From contig JASFXZ010000003.1 of the NCBI GenBank assembly GCA_032209605.1, forward strand, positions 33,258,762 to 33,322,761: DNA of 64,000 nucleotides, written 5' to 3'. Shown here in pieces: positions 30,401 through 41,040 of the stretch. The stretch's first letter is position 1. The number at the start of each line of letters is the position of its first letter. The position numbers and the translations under genes were made by a program. The DNA comes from Mactromeris polynyma (taxonomy: Eukaryota; Mollusca; Bivalvia; Venerida; Mactridae). The notes beneath the pieces were generated by a model. It did no database searches. It saw nothing but the letters and a program-made list of their open reading frames with translations, and was not told the origin of the DNA.

Positions 30401-33400
30401 GTTTTCGTACTTCCAAGTCTCCCCATGGGTACAGTAAAACCTCAATAATGTGACCATCTTTGGGACCATTGAAAACTGGTCTTCTTACTGAGGTGGTTTT
30501 AATACAGAGTTTGAGTAAAGAGTAAAATAATGAAAAAGGACTTGAAAATTGTGTTCTTAACTTTCAGGTGGTTCTATTATTGAGGTGGTCTTTAAGTTAG
30601 GTTACACATGTATATTGAGACATATAGCTTATCTAATTAACCAAACAATTATCAACTGCTTTTGGATGATAATTCATGCAAGTGGCAATGAAATGGTGTT
30701 AGCTAACTAGATAACCTACATCATAATACTTCATCAATATTTCAATATCCTGTTTTTAAACATTAAATACTTGGTGTGCATTTTCCCCTAGAAATGTAAC
30801 CAAATTAATCACCTTTTTGCAATAGGGGCGCATAACAAGGAACAGAAATAAAAATGTCAATAACACAAGAAGCCCATACTGTTTTACTGGCTAGCCAAAT
30901 TTGTTAACCTTTTGTCTTTAAGTTCTTAGAAGGCATTTATGGAGGCTCTATTGATTACAGAAATCTTGCCAATTTCAAGGGCCATCATACTGCTGTACAC
31001 TTTTGGTGAAGATCAAAAAAGAAGGAAGTTCTATTCACAAGCTTGTGTATAGCAAATATGTCATTTTCAAGGAGCCATTAGCCCATCATGCATATGCTGA
31101 TCAGTATAAGTTGGTTTAAGATCGGATAATAAATGAAGGTGTGATTGTGTTCACAAACTTAATTTCAGGATTTTTTCCAATTTTAAAGGGCCATAGTCTG
31201 ACTGGTTTTCGAAAGGAAATGAGCTTTTACAGATAGCTAACTACTGTATAAGTTTGATTGAGATACAATCAAAACTGCCAACTTTATCGTGTTCACAAGC
31301 AATTGTTTACGGACGCACAAACAGAAGGACATGTTACAACATGCCTCCCTCAGGGCATAAAATTATGCCAATGTATTTGTAATGGTTATTGACACTAAAT
31401 GATATTTAATCATAATCTGAGTTAATAATACTTATCCCTCATCCCAGTCATAAACATATCAACTACATGTACTCTATTATCCAAATGTAAGTTTTCTAAC
31501 CTAAAGCTTAACATGCAATGGAAAACTTTTTCTTTGTATCCCTATTAAAACACTGCTGGTATTAAATGAAGTACCTTTTTGTTTGTGGTAAAGTTCAACT
31601 TTATATCAGCATAGATCGGAGTATGAAGTGTGTTGGTCATAGCTGGCTGTGCTGCTTCTTTGTGCATACTAACACAATCTTCAAATTTAAACTTCATCTG
31701 TGGATAATCTTCCATGATGTAAATACTGTGAATAGGGGTCTTTCGCTTTCTTCGATTTCCATCAGGCTTTAAAAAATCAGGTCTGAAAAGCAGCAGCTTG
31801 AAATTGTAAAATAACAGAAGTGCAACACACAAATATACAGGTAAGCTTTTATCGTAACAATCTTCTAAAAATATGACTTAACATTCAGAACCACAAACAA
31901 AATTAATAGAGCAATGGAGAATTAGAATATCCCACTTTGGGAATTGAGATAAAGTGCTTGGCTATAGGGTTGGGAATTAGACAAATTTTCTAATTCACCT
32001 TGGGCAAATATTGACAGGTGCATAATTCATTTGAAAATGGTAAATTACTGTTGCAGATTCTTTGGAAATTTGAAAGAAAAATCAATTCAGAACAGTCAAC
32101 ACTGATTAGGTATATCTTAAAGAAAATAGATTGTCATGATTTCTTACAGAAGTTATGACAATGAAGTTATTTGACCATTTAAAGATTTGTCTGGCATTTG
32201 GAATACTGATATATATACAAATACAGTCCATCATTATGCACCATGTAAATCTTTGTCATTTACACAATTTCTTACAAGGTTGTTCTTGAAGTTGCTGCAG
32301 CTGTTGCTTTGTATCTACACATAGGCTTCTGTAATCGTAATAAGACTCCACAGTCATGTTGTGTAATACACAACACTTGTGCTCTGTGTATACCTGAAAT
32401 ACAGTAACATTGATATAACAAGCGTGTTTGTATTTATATGTGTACTGTCATGTGACTTGTTTGTATATGTATGTATATATGTTCATCGCTGATGTATGGG
32501 CTGGTGGCCTGAATCATCAAATAAAGAATTGAATTGAAAAAAACATTGATATTTATAACAGGACTATCGCAATTGTTGTATTTAACTTGCCAAGTGTAAG
32601 AACAATAGTGACCCAGCCATGAGCTTGGATAAAAAGAAATGCACAAAACTTTTTTAAATCAACAAAAATCTAAACATTCTAATGAGAGTAAAAATCACTT
32701 CCAGGCCACCTTGAAATTCACATTACAAGACCATATTTTCACAGACAAAATTCTAATTTTTCATCCAACTTCCTTCAAAATCAACAGTCTTATAACTGTG
32801 GTTTCACTGTATAACTAATTATAATCTTATTATTTAATATTAATCTAGATAACTCTAGTCAGTATATAATTATGATAAATTAGGACTTTTCTTTATGCCC
32901 CTTCACCATTCTTCAAATGGCGGGGGCTTATAGTGATGTTCACATAAGATTGTCTGGATAGCAAATCTGCACCAAGGGATCTATCCCTGTTTATGGTACA
33001 GTAAGGAATGGCAATTTACTATCATATCTTATGTGGCATATTAAAAGCAGGCTAGCATATTTTATGCAAATAAAACAAGGTATAAATTTACAAATTGGTA
33101 AGGAATGACATTCATACAAAATGCTTTTGAGTTGTTCCGTTTTCATATGACATGACAATAGGCTTGCCACTTCAAAGAAATAAACGGTCTGAACATTTCT
33201 TATTCTGCAGTCTTTGACCTGTCTTGTGAAATTTCATGTGTCACAATGGTTCTTGGTGGTGGTAGAATTGATTAGAGCTTATTATGCTTGGAACCAGTCA
33301 AATTTCTGCTCAGAGGTTGCCAAGCTTAGTCCAAGTCTCTGAGACGTAAATGTACATGTGTAAGTGAATTTAGTGAAATACAACATCCCTGAATGCTTCC

Positions 33401-34376
33401 TATGACAACCAAGTACCTCATTATAGGATAACTATACACATAAAGCTTTATGAATATGATTCTTCAGCAACTACTTCGATATATATCAAGAAAGTCAAAT
33501 GCATTTTATGCAAATGTTATTCAGCCAACTAGTCAAACTATTGCTTTATTGGTTAAAAGTTGAGCAAAAATGCAAGATGAGTTCATAACTGTCCATCATT
33601 CAAAATAGGCAGAGTGCCAGAATATGCCAAGTATAGCTTCATACAGTCTATGCATCTAAGTGGAGAAATGTTGGCTGAAGCTTAGTGAAAATATAACATG
33701 AGTTTATGTCACAGAGACCATTGTAATGGTTTGAGGTAAGACAGCCGCCCGGTTAGCTCAGTCCAAAGAGCGTAAATTGTAAAAATGTTTAGGGGATTGA
33801 GGGTTCGAGCCCCACATCGGGCTCTCTTTCCCGTTGAAGTTGAAATACTTCAATGGTGGCAGCGCTGTTTGACGTCTAACGGTGGTTGAGCTTCAAATGT
33901 CTGAAGGATGAGGAGTTTAGTGCTGTTAGACAGCCGCCCAGTTAGCTCAGTCGGCAGAGCGCCGTGCTAGTGTTTAGGGGGTCATTGGTTCAACCCCCAC
34001 ATCGGGCGCACTTTCCCCTCGAATTACTTCTATGTTATGAATGCTCCACCATTCATTGAATGATTTCCTAGGCTGTGACAGTGTTGACACAAGTTATAAT
34101 ATAAAAAGTCACTTGCACATAACTGGTATCACTAACACTAGAAAAAAGAACCACTGAATATCACACAAGCATTGGTTGATGAATGGAGTCAATGAATGGA
34201 TGAACATTTTGTAGGAATTCAATGATTTTTTATGTTTTACACTTAAATTTATCATTGATTGAGAGAATGATGAAATAAATATATGTCTGGTCATGCTATG
34301 GTTTAAAAACTCGCATAAGACACTGAAAGTGTAAACAAATTTAATAATAACCTTTCCAAATCATGGAGGCTGCCAT
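24344..34376 (-). CDS. MRPL1: Mitochondrial ribosomal protein L1 (9 exons, complete)
   Basis: Minus-strand exons 34352-34376, 32276-32393, 31575-31782, 30184-30273, 29360-29431, 27286-27415, 26614-26726, 25332-25413 and 24344-24477 join to 972 nt, 323 aa (human MRPL1 325). The protein is uL1 of the mitochondrial large subunit and forms the L1 stalk near the E site. The N terminus MAASMIWKGIHRAQ... is basic and Ala/Ser-rich, a likely transit peptide. The L1 fold is seen in IFVFCE (about 142-147), GATQVGGEDLIGL (158-170), DFMFATPAMAVKLIKI, then VGQAQVPFGLLN followed by LKENFSFMVSKLLELKPKNQ, where bacterial L1 has VPIGK...L.EN..ALL. All phases join. It is divergent from CNOT6 and convergent with GLUD. 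The acidic tail (EDSDDED) is notable. Confidence 0.92.
24505..24935. mobile_element. 431-bp hAT-like MITE with 8-bp target-site duplication
   Basis: The ends TAGGGATGTCAACGAAT and (inverted) TTGTTGACATCCCTA form TIRs. The direct repeat ATATAAAC flanks both sides exactly (24497-24504 and 24936-24943). Subterminal 'attcgaatattc' motifs recur inside. An 8-bp duplication is diagnostic of hAT transposition. No transposase; inserted in the last MRPL1 intron. Confidence 0.9.
25332..25413 (-). CDS. MRPL1: MRPL1 exon 8
   Basis: Acceptor ttgtttcag, donor GTATGG. Encodes LNQDTDVLKENFSFMVSKLL and ELKPKNQ, the last helix of the L1 fold. Confidence 0.92.
25706..25857. repeat. Small inverted-repeat element with CAGGGGCG ends
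   Basis: Begins CAGGGGCGCCGCGGCC and ends GCTACGCCCCTG; the interior has 'cctacacatttc' and 'cctacacattcattt' near each end and a C-run. About 150 bp, no ORF; the target duplication is not clear. Confidence 0.5.
26614..26726 (-). CDS. MRPL1: MRPL1 exon 7
   Basis: Acceptor gctccag, donor GTATGA. Encodes FITSDLEEIMKKYMAGVTYK through VGQAQVPFGL. Confidence 0.92.
26865..27035. repeat. Probable dispersed repeat fragment
   Basis: Contains 'ttgcaaaagggccataactc', 'atcgaactggacctgtattt' and 'gacagagggacaagggtaac', phrasing typical of the ubiquitous non-coding repeats elsewhere in the window. Open frames on both strands are incidental. Confidence 0.4.
27286..27415 (-). CDS. MRPL1: MRPL1 exon 6
   Basis: Acceptor cttttttcag, donor GTACGT. 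Encodes FNQGILRKDDVIQSDFMFAT and PAMAVKLIKIRSLLMERF to MKS; 'D...A.P.M' is the L1 linker signature. Confidence 0.93.
27748..28576. repeat. Dispersed repeat with four degenerate about 160-bp units
   Basis: Head 'actagatgcccaagggcaac' and 'tgtcgagcccgcc'; tail 'aagctcaccgcaagctggct' and 'tgacaa', so the ends are roughly inverted. Between them four tandem units carry 'gacctttgagctac', 'gggtcttgc', 'tgaacatttgtg', 'taatttgaaaatccc' and 'aataaatgac'. A minus-strand frame through it shows repeated peptide text and is not a gene. Confidence 0.75.
29360..29431 (-). CDS. MRPL1: MRPL1 exon 5
   Basis: Acceptor atttacag, donor GTACGT. Encodes 24 residues, SLTDQELCRNLGATQVGGED then LIGL, matching the L1 'A..AGA..VGG..L' motif. 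Confidence 0.93.
30184..30273 (-). CDS. MRPL1: MRPL1 exon 4
   Basis: Acceptor gtattttcag, donor GTAAGA. Encodes TKFMKNICGLLEFPHSFD and HQQKKSIFVFCE; the 'FVFCE' strand corresponds to the V-A-V-F strand of L1. Confidence 0.92.
30430..30607. mobile_element. MITE TACAGTAAAACCTCA family, copy 4 (MRPL1 intron)
   Basis: Reverse orientation relative to the GLUD copies. The left end TACAGTAAAACCTCAATAAT is intact; the right end 'ggtctttaagttaggttaca' is worn. The interior 'gaccattgaaaactggtctt' and 'tattattgaggtggtcttta' match the family. Confidence 0.75.
30945..31352. repeat. Dispersed repeat with 'gggccat' units
   Basis: Contains several degenerate units with 'caagggccatcatactg', 'aaggagccattagcccatca', 'aaagggccatagtctgactg' and 'gtgttcacaa'. 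It includes the segment shared with 901-975. Non-coding; in an MRPL1 intron. Confidence 0.6.
31575..31782 (-). CDS. MRPL1: MRPL1 exon 3
   Basis: Acceptor gcttttcag, donor GTACTT. Encodes PDFLKPDGNRRKRKTPIHS through ADIKLNFTTNKK, the start of the mature protein and the first L1 strand. Confidence 0.92.
31926..32030. mobile_element. Half copy of the TTTTGCCC MITE family
   Basis: Carries 'agtgcttggctatagggttg', 'ggaattagacaaatttt' and 'accttgggcaaatattg', then 'aggtgcata', matching the right half of the 55181-55498 element. Confidence 0.55.
32276..32393 (-). CDS. MRPL1: MRPL1 exon 2
   Basis: Acceptor tatttcag, donor GTAAGA. Encodes IHRAQVLCITQHDCG through the basic, Ala/Thr-rich RYKATAAATSRTT, typical of a transit peptide. 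Confidence 0.85.
33747..33822 (+). repeat. tRNA-like unit 1 of a tandem pair
   Basis: 76 nt with acceptor GCCCGGT pairing with ATCGGGC, D-arm TAGCTCAGTCCAAAGAGC and T-arm GAGGGTTCGAGCCCCAC. The anticodon stem is broken, so a functional tRNA is unlikely. It resembles the head of a tRNA-derived SINE; a second unit begins 189 bp later. Confidence 0.65.
33936..34007 (+). repeat. tRNA-like unit 2 of a tandem pair
   Basis: 72 nt with GCCCAGT/ATCGGGC acceptor (one mismatch), TAGCTCAGTCGGCAGAGC and GGTTCAACCCCCAC. The T-stem pairs poorly. Both units continue with a similar 'ctttccc' stretch, as expected for a dimeric SINE. Confidence 0.65.
34352..34376 (-). CDS. MRPL1: MRPL1 exon 1 (start)
   Basis: ATG at 34376-34374 encodes MAASMIWK plus one base, followed by donor GTTATT. 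The start sits in CAAAATGGCAGCC, a YY1-like context common at housekeeping starts. Phase 1 joins exon 2 exactly to give KGIHRAQ. Chosen because it is the only nearby ATG that splices in frame. Confidence 0.75.
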
Positions 34377-34640
34377 TTTGAATCAGTCGGTCGAATGTGC
34401 GCAAAGGAGACCAAATGACATTCTATTTGGACCAATCGTATGTCTCGTTACAAAATTCTAGATTAGGAGCAGCCATATTATTTGATGAATTAGGCCAAAT
34501 TCGCTTGGTGGAGAAAGCAAAAATACAGAGATCGCTGCAGAAAGCGAACATAAATGACGGTTGGTTTGAATCGCTGTGTTTAAAGACATGCCTACGTTTA
34601 ATTTCATTTTGGAGAATTTTGTTTACCACTCAATATGGTC
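34352..34640. promoter_or_regulatory. Putative bidirectional MRPL1/CNOT6 promoter
   Basis: This region lies at the divergent 5' ends. It holds a CCAAT box (34432-34436) and, at the MRPL1 start on the minus strand, CAAAATGGCAGCC, a YY1-like site. It is less AT-rich than its neighbours, and open frames cross it on both strands, probably by composition. A non-coding first exon of CNOT6 could lie here, since the first coding exon found is 3.4 kb away. Confidence 0.45.
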
Positions 34641-35478
34641 GGAAAGTTGTAAAAACTTTCTTACTTTATCACCTGTTTCACTGATTCATTTAACCAAAAT
34701 GATATTAATGATCGGTGTGTTTAGCACATTGTTAATATGCCTTGAGTCAGTGTTTAGTCAGTTGTACATTCGTGTGTTTTGTGACCTTCAGTCATATGAA
34801 TATTTGCTTGTACTGCCTGAAATTTTAGCTGCCATTAAATTTCTTTCTGAGCAGCATAATGTTGAGCTACAGTGATGTGGGTCATTCTCATTGTTTGAAC
34901 TCATAAGTATTGACCAATTGTTATGTTACATTATTGTATGTTCTATTACATCCAATAAAGTATACGTGTTACAACTTCGTCAATTTTAATTGGTTCTAAA
35001 TGTAGTTTTGTTAAAACTTGAAAAATACAGGTTTGTACTTCAGTTTGAACATACAATAAATAAGCCATATGTTTCATGATGTTGAACTGAAAGTTTGGTT
35101 ACATTTACAATGGGCAAAAAGTAAACAGTTATAATTTTCACGTGGAATTGATAATAAATCTTGGGTTAGCCATTTCTATGTAAAAAAATATCTGTGTAGT
35201 ACTAGAAGTAGGTCAACTCCTTCATTTGTTCATTATAATGTATCTGGCATGTATTGTTTTGTATAACTTTTCTTTCAATTAACTTTTGTGCATCCCCATC
35301 AATTGAGGTGCATCTACATGTACCCATGTGGACATCTGATTTACATTGAATAACGCTTTTGTGTAAATTTGCCAGAGAAGTGATGGGTATGAGAAAGGAG
35401 AGCATCAAATTTGCAATTCAAAATACTTCCTTGCATTTGATTGAGAATAAGTGATTAAGTCTCATTCCTGAGGGTTGT

Positions 35479-36895
35479 CAGACGTTTCACCCCAAGTTGT
35501 TTCCACCAAAGACGTTTCAACCCCAAAATGGGAGTGAAACGTCTAAGTAATATTATCACATTGAAGACGTTTCACCCCCAATATAAATATTATAAATAAG
35601 ATATATATAATGTAAAATTAATATGATAAATATATATAATGTAAAATTAATATGATAAATATATATAATTAAATAAATTTGATTTAAAGTTTGGTTAAAA
35701 TTATTATGATAAATACAGTATAATTAAATAAGTTTGATTTATAAAATAAGTGTTATTGTAAATTTAGTATTTGTTATCATTTATTACAGTTAATGTTATT
35801 CATTTATTGTTAAATTCAAATCAGTTATGTTGTTCACACTTACACATTTTTACTTTATAAATTGATGAAACTTATTAAGTTGATTAAATTATTTTTAATT
35901 ACTTTAACGTTATGTTTGATGTTCAGTCATTAAAAACATTTGTATTTCGTCTTCTTTTGACTTTAACTTCAAAAGTAAAAGTTTGCATTGTAACTGGTAT
36001 TAAGACAGTATACATTATCTTTTCAAACTAATCAATTTATTTGATGTTCTTTAAACTATGCAAACAAAATGCATTAAATACATGTTATTTATATCAATTA
36101 TCTGTTACTCGAGTTAAAGAGTGCGAGAGTTCTAGACGGCATATTTAGACAATGAAATGAGCATAAGTGAACTATTAAATAAGTGTGCAAAAGTGTACGG
36201 TCCTCAATATGAGGATAATGACATGATCATTGAAGAAACCCTTGTGACTAGACTATAGCTAGTTTAAGTCTGGGTTGTTGTTAGGAAGGAAGTTAGCATT
36301 GAGCATTGAGTATATACATGTACTTGTAGCCTCCATTTCTCTTTGAGATCCAATCTGTATAATATTTATTATATGACTTTAGTGTTTGACTTGACATATA
36401 TATCATTTCAAGTTTTACATTAGCTTCTGATGAACTTATGACATTAACCAAAATTATCAATAAAATATAATGTGTTATATGTTGTTTACTGTTTTTACTT
36501 GCATTTTTCTTAAAGTTAAAGTAGTATGCGTCAAATGACTGTCGCAGCATTGTTACAAGTTTGAAAGGTGTTGAGTAAATCACACATTCTAATGAAGTCA
36601 AAAGTTGATGATTAAATCACACCTTCTAACAAAGTCAAAAGGTGTTGATTAAATCACACATTCTGACAAAGTCAAAATTAAATGATTAATAAATCATTGA
36701 TCAGCTAAAGGGTTTTTAAACTATAAATTAACAATTTAATCTTAAAATAAACACCAAATTATTATGTAAGCACACAAACATAATTATATTAAAAAGTGGG
36801 GGTGAAATGTCTAGGGTCTATTAAAACGTCTTGGGAGGAAATGACTTGGGGGTGAAACGTCTTGGGGTGGAAACGACTTGGGGGTGAAACATCTG
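35479..36895. mobile_element. 1417-bp TIR element, CAGACGTTTCACCCC termini
   Basis: The left end CAGACGTTTCACCCCAAGTT continues with 'gtttccacc' and 'aagacgtttca'. The right end is its inverse, reading CAGATGTTTCACCCCCAAGT then 'cgtttccacccc' and 'aagacgtttcacccc'. GACGTTTCACCCC is repeated two or three times at each end. The interior is very AT-rich with no ORF of note. No convincing target duplication. It separates the MRPL1/CNOT6 promoter region from the first CNOT6 coding exon. Confidence 0.8.
36565..36677. repeat. Three tandem units of about 47 bp inside the TIR element
   Basis: The phrases 'aaatcacacattctaa', 'aaatcacaccttctaac' and 'aaatcacacattctgac', each followed by 'aagtcaaaa', recur three times. 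Confidence 0.75.
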
Positions 36896-37814
36896 GTATT
36901 CTTCCTGAGCGATCCAGACTGGTTGCTGTACAATAGTAAAATCAAATTCAAAATCATCACTATGTACGTTTCTATGTCAAACATTGTTCCCCGACCATTT
37001 TTTACCCAAGCGACATGAAATTTTAAGGTACCTAAATAATTTCCTCTTTTTTATTTTTTTTCTAGTCCTGAAGAAAAAGTACAAGTTTCTGTAAATTTTA
37101 AATTGTTAAAAACATCTGCACTTAGAGTTGACTCATTTTTGTTTTGTTCTTGACAGGAAGTAATGTTCTTAACTAATGACTTATTTAAAACTTCATTTCC
37201 ATTAATGATAACAAGTGTAACATTTTAAATTTTTTTGTTATTCTTTATGATATATCATGATACATATCTGTCTGATTAAACTTTGGAAAAATATGCTTTT
37301 ATTTTCCTAAATTCAAGGAGTAAAAATGTGCTAAATGGTGTGTGTGGTTGTTTCAGAAAAAGGCAGCTTAGTTGGTTGTTAATATACATTTTGTCTTACA
37401 TATTATACATTCAATTCAAAAGAAATTTCTTTCAGATTTGAAAACACATTGTATTTTGTAAATATATATATATCTTGGGCTGTGTGTCTGGACAGAACTT
37501 CATATATGAATATTTGTCAGCATGAACAAAGTTTTGCGCAAGTTTAAGTCATTGAAAGCAGAGTTATGCCCCTTGATATGGTTAAAATGACTTGGTTTAA
37601 TTCTGAAAGTGGAATAGAAATCTGCTGACAAAACTTATAAACCTATAGTTTGACTATCAAAGAATTGAATTTATCAATTTGAAAGCTTTTGTGTATAGCT
37701 TCATAGTGGATATTCTGCATTTAGCAGTAAAATGCCAATGTTCTCATTGATGTTCTGTTAATGAAAGATGCTATCTATACAGAGATATAAGGTCATTTTT
37801 TTACTTCAGAAAAA

Positions 37815-37929
37815 ATGCAGAAAAAAGACAAATATGAATCGCCAAATCCAAGGAGGACGCACACTCTCATGTCTCAGGAAGATATTCAGGCTGGGAAAAA
37901 ATCATCCTGGTATGAACTCGAGATAACAG
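37815..37929 (+). CDS. CNOT6: CNOT6 coding exon 1
   Basis: Acceptor ttacttcag at 37809, five bases before the ATG; donor GTAATG. Encodes 38 residues plus one base. The start matches the alignment start of vertebrate CNOT6-type proteins, though an upstream exon could extend it slightly. Confidence 0.88.
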
Positions 37930-40900
37930 GTAATGCATAAAAGCTTTTCACTCTGGTTACATTAGTAAATCTCATTATTAGGGCATAGACAAGTCCTTGC
38001 TTACCTCACACAGGGACTGAGAGCTGGGGTTCCACTTGGTGCTGAATCTCGAGGGCCATTTTGATAATTTTTACTGGATTTTACCTTTTTATACCCAAAT
38101 TTCATATAATTTTAGAGAAAAAAATACCATTCAGCCAGATTCTGTTGGGTCAAAATGTGGCTTTATGGGAATTTCAGGGGTGATAGGGTCAACTCCAGGG
38201 TCAATTAGAACCCCTTTGTTCTGTTTTTTGGGAGGGGGGGGGGTACAAAATTCAATAACCAGTATAGAAATAGTACTGAAATGTACCAGTCTTGATAATT
38301 TCTATATATATCAGTTACAGATGTTGCTAGTATTAGTAGGCTAATCCTTCAGATATCATCTGGTTACTGGCAATCAGGCGGATAACTGTTCTTTTTTGTA
38401 ACAAACAACATGATGATTTTTGAGAAAGGAAATGCTACAAAAGTACTACCTGTCCATGCCTATCTCTTATCATTAAATGATTAACATAAACGTCTTATAT
38501 AGTAATCCTTTCTATTTTGAGGGTTTATTATAGAAATCTCATGCATCATCACACCTGTCCGTCTGTCCCGATTTCTTGTCTGTTCCACATCTTTGTCATT
38601 CATAGTGAGATTTCAAATAATTTGACAGAAGTGACCACCAAAGGATGAGGACGTGTTTTGTGGAAGACTAGTGTCCCTAGCTTCAAGGTCACTGCACATC
38701 TCTGAACTTTGTATGTCCAGATCTCATGTCACTTGTATGAGTTCTATGTCAACGTTATGTTTTAAAAACAATTCTCTGTATGACGAAAACTTCAATTGTA
38801 TAACCCATTATTTTTCACATTCCAATACTCTGTTACAGGTACAGTCAGAAATTTGTGTCCGGAGTTATGGAAACTAGCTCATCTAACATCATTATACCTA
38901 AATGACAACAGGCTATCAAGAATACCTCCTGATATCTCCCGCCTTGAACACTTGCATTACCTGGATCTGTCCTCAAACAATATTCGCACTCTTCCAGGGG
39001 AGATTGGCGATCTCATTCATTTACGAGAACTACTCCTTAACTACAATCAACTCAGGATGGTACCGTTTGAGCTTGGAAAATTATTTAATTTGCAGAACTT
39101 AGGTGAGACATTATTTTCACAATTTAACACAATCTCAAATATCTGATAGTGAGGCCATTTTTTTTTTGAGTTTTACACAATTTTTCAAAAAAGTGAAGTG
39201 TAGGAGGAAGGAAAAAAATTAAGAAATTCTAATTTGGACGGCAACATAAGAGTGTCAATGGCTATTTCTGCGAAAAAACGGTTTTGTAGCAAGTATAAAA
39301 GCCGGAATGTGTTGATACATGGTAGTGAGTCTCAGTTTTTGTGTAATATATTTTTCATTTGATTTTTCTTATCATTTTTTTTAAACTACAAATTAGGGTC
39401 AGGTTGTTGGTTAAACAAAAAATAAAAAAAAACTGCCTGTCAGAGAAAATAATGCACTAGGCTCAAATAATACTAATTATGAAAATCCAATGTTTTGTTT
39501 ATTGATCACATTCAACCCATTGTAAAGCATGCTTTGGTTTGAGAAATTAATTATTTCCCATGTATAATTGATGGGGATTGTGTGTATAAACAATCTCAGG
39601 TCTTTTGTCTGACATTTGAAACAGCTTGCTACAGTGTACATGTAAAATGCATACTGAAATGGAAGGTACTTTTGTGTGGAAATATACATACAAATTTATA
39701 ACATCTATCACATCCCAGCAGTGAGGAAGAATTAAATGAATCATGAATAAGATACTTCTATGTTGATGACTTTAGGGTAAGATTGAGACCAAAACAAATC
39801 CAATGAAATTTATGGGGCGCTAAGGCCCCAGTCAGTCTAGATGGAAGCATATTTTAATTTTTATAGTGCACATAACCAGAGGAATTTGTATCAGGTAGCT
39901 GAGTGATTGCATCGATATTTCATGCAGGCATTTGTGTATCATACTGCTGTGCATGAAATATTTCACTTGAGTTATAAATATAATACATAATGAAGTAAAA
40001 GTGAAGCGTTATTAATTGTCCCAATCTGTGATTTGTATCTGTAAGATAAAAATAAAAGCAGATTTATTGTAGAATTATACTCAGTTGTCATGCTGTATGT
40101 ACTCCAGAGACTTGCTATAGAAATGTTAATTTATGATCAGCGTTGATGTAATCAGCCTGCCACAAAGCTCAAATATGATGTGCATATCACATTTAATATT
40201 GCTGTCATGACAAGCAAATTACATGGGTGAATGATTATATTAGTCCTGCTTTCATGTTTTCCTATTTTGGGTTGAACCATTCTTAAATTTGAGTTGACCT
40301 CATAGTTTCAAGAAGAATACTTTTCATTTGGAATACATTATGAAGTGTTGTCGTACATTTTGTTGGAAAACTGTTGTGATACATGATAAGTGTAATTAAA
40401 ACAAGTGCAATGCAGCAGTTCAATTCATATATGCTATACTTATACTACTATATATTGATCCGTAAAATTTGTTTTAAATGCAGTCTGATTGTGCAACTTG
40501 ATTAGTGAATCTTATTGTTAATGCACAACTGTTACAAATTGTATGAGAACACCAATATGAGTTTTCCCTTTATGTTCTATTTTATTCATACGATTTGATA
40601 TCAAATAATCAACTAGAAGCCCCATCTCCAAGATTAACATTCCTTTATACTTGCTGCTTGAACGAGGTTTATATGTAGTGACCTGAGCAAAAAATCATGT
40701 CAACATTGCTGGCTATATTCAGTGAATGATGAATTTGTATGAAACAATGAGCTGTAAAGTTTCTTGCTGCAAATCTTTGTTACATCTAAACCAAAAACTT
40801 ACAGTTAAAGTTTTGAAACCCTTTTGATAAAATCATGTTTACAGGGTGACTTATATGTGTTTTTACTGTAACTAATTTCAGGTCTGATTGGTAACCCATT

Positions 40901-40974
40901 GGCACAAGATGTATCAAAGATGTACAGTGAAGGCACTTCGAAGTTACTCACATATCTCCTAGATGGCCTTGTCT
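37815..40974 (+). CDS. CNOT6: CCR4-NOT subunit 6 (CCR4 deadenylase), 5' coding part
   Basis: Exons 37815-37929, 38839-39102 and 40882-40974 join in phase to 157 residues. CNOT6/CNOT6L is the poly(A)-specific exonuclease of the cytoplasmic CCR4-NOT complex; its LRRs contact the CAF1 subunit. The start MQKKDKYESPNPRRTHTLMS with GKKSSWYELEITG matches the vertebrate N terminus in order and spacing. Four leucine-rich repeats follow (residues about 52-135: SLYLNDNRLSRIPPDI, YLDLSSNNIRTLPGEI, ELLLNYNQLRMVPFEL, NLGLIGNPLAQD). The last exon ends at donor GTAAGT in phase 1. The endonuclease/exonuclease/phosphatase domain (about 380 further residues) is not found in the window, so the gene is partial here. 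Upstream UTR exons are unknown. CNOT6 versus CNOT6L cannot be separated. Confidence 0.9.
38018..38240. repeat. Interspersed element, copy 1
   Basis: Shares 'gggccattttgataattttt', 'accattcagc', 'gggtcaaaatgtggcttt' and 'ccagggtcaattagaaccc' with 42994-43165. Lies in a CNOT6 intron; the overlapping ORF is incidental. Confidence 0.65.
38839..39102 (+). CDS. CNOT6: CNOT6 coding exon 2 (leucine-rich repeats)
   Basis: Acceptor tgttacag, donor GTGAGA. Encodes residues 39-127, TVRNLCPELWKLAHLTSLYL through LGKLFNLQNLG, containing three complete LRRs. Confidence 0.95.
40882..40974 (+). CDS. CNOT6: CNOT6 coding exon 3 (end of LRR domain)
   Basis: Acceptor taatttcag, donor GTAAGT. Encodes LIGNPLAQDVSKMYSEGTSK and LLTYLLDGLV, the last LRR and the linker helix ('LL..LLD.L') before the nuclease domain. 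Confidence 0.93.
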
Positions 40975-41040
40975 GTAAGTACTAGTATTAATATATACCT
41001 CAATTATTACACAGCAGTGAACCAAGGAGGAAAATAGTGC

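Noticed and set aside
33747..34007. Two functional tRNA genes
   Set aside because: Acceptor and D-arms look right, but the anticodon stems and one T-stem do not pair, and the surrounding duplication fits a SINE.
34397..34684. 95-codon plus frame (and its minus counterpart) next to the MRPL1 start
   Set aside because: No ATG at its start, no similarity recognised; probably promoter or UTR sequence with open composition.
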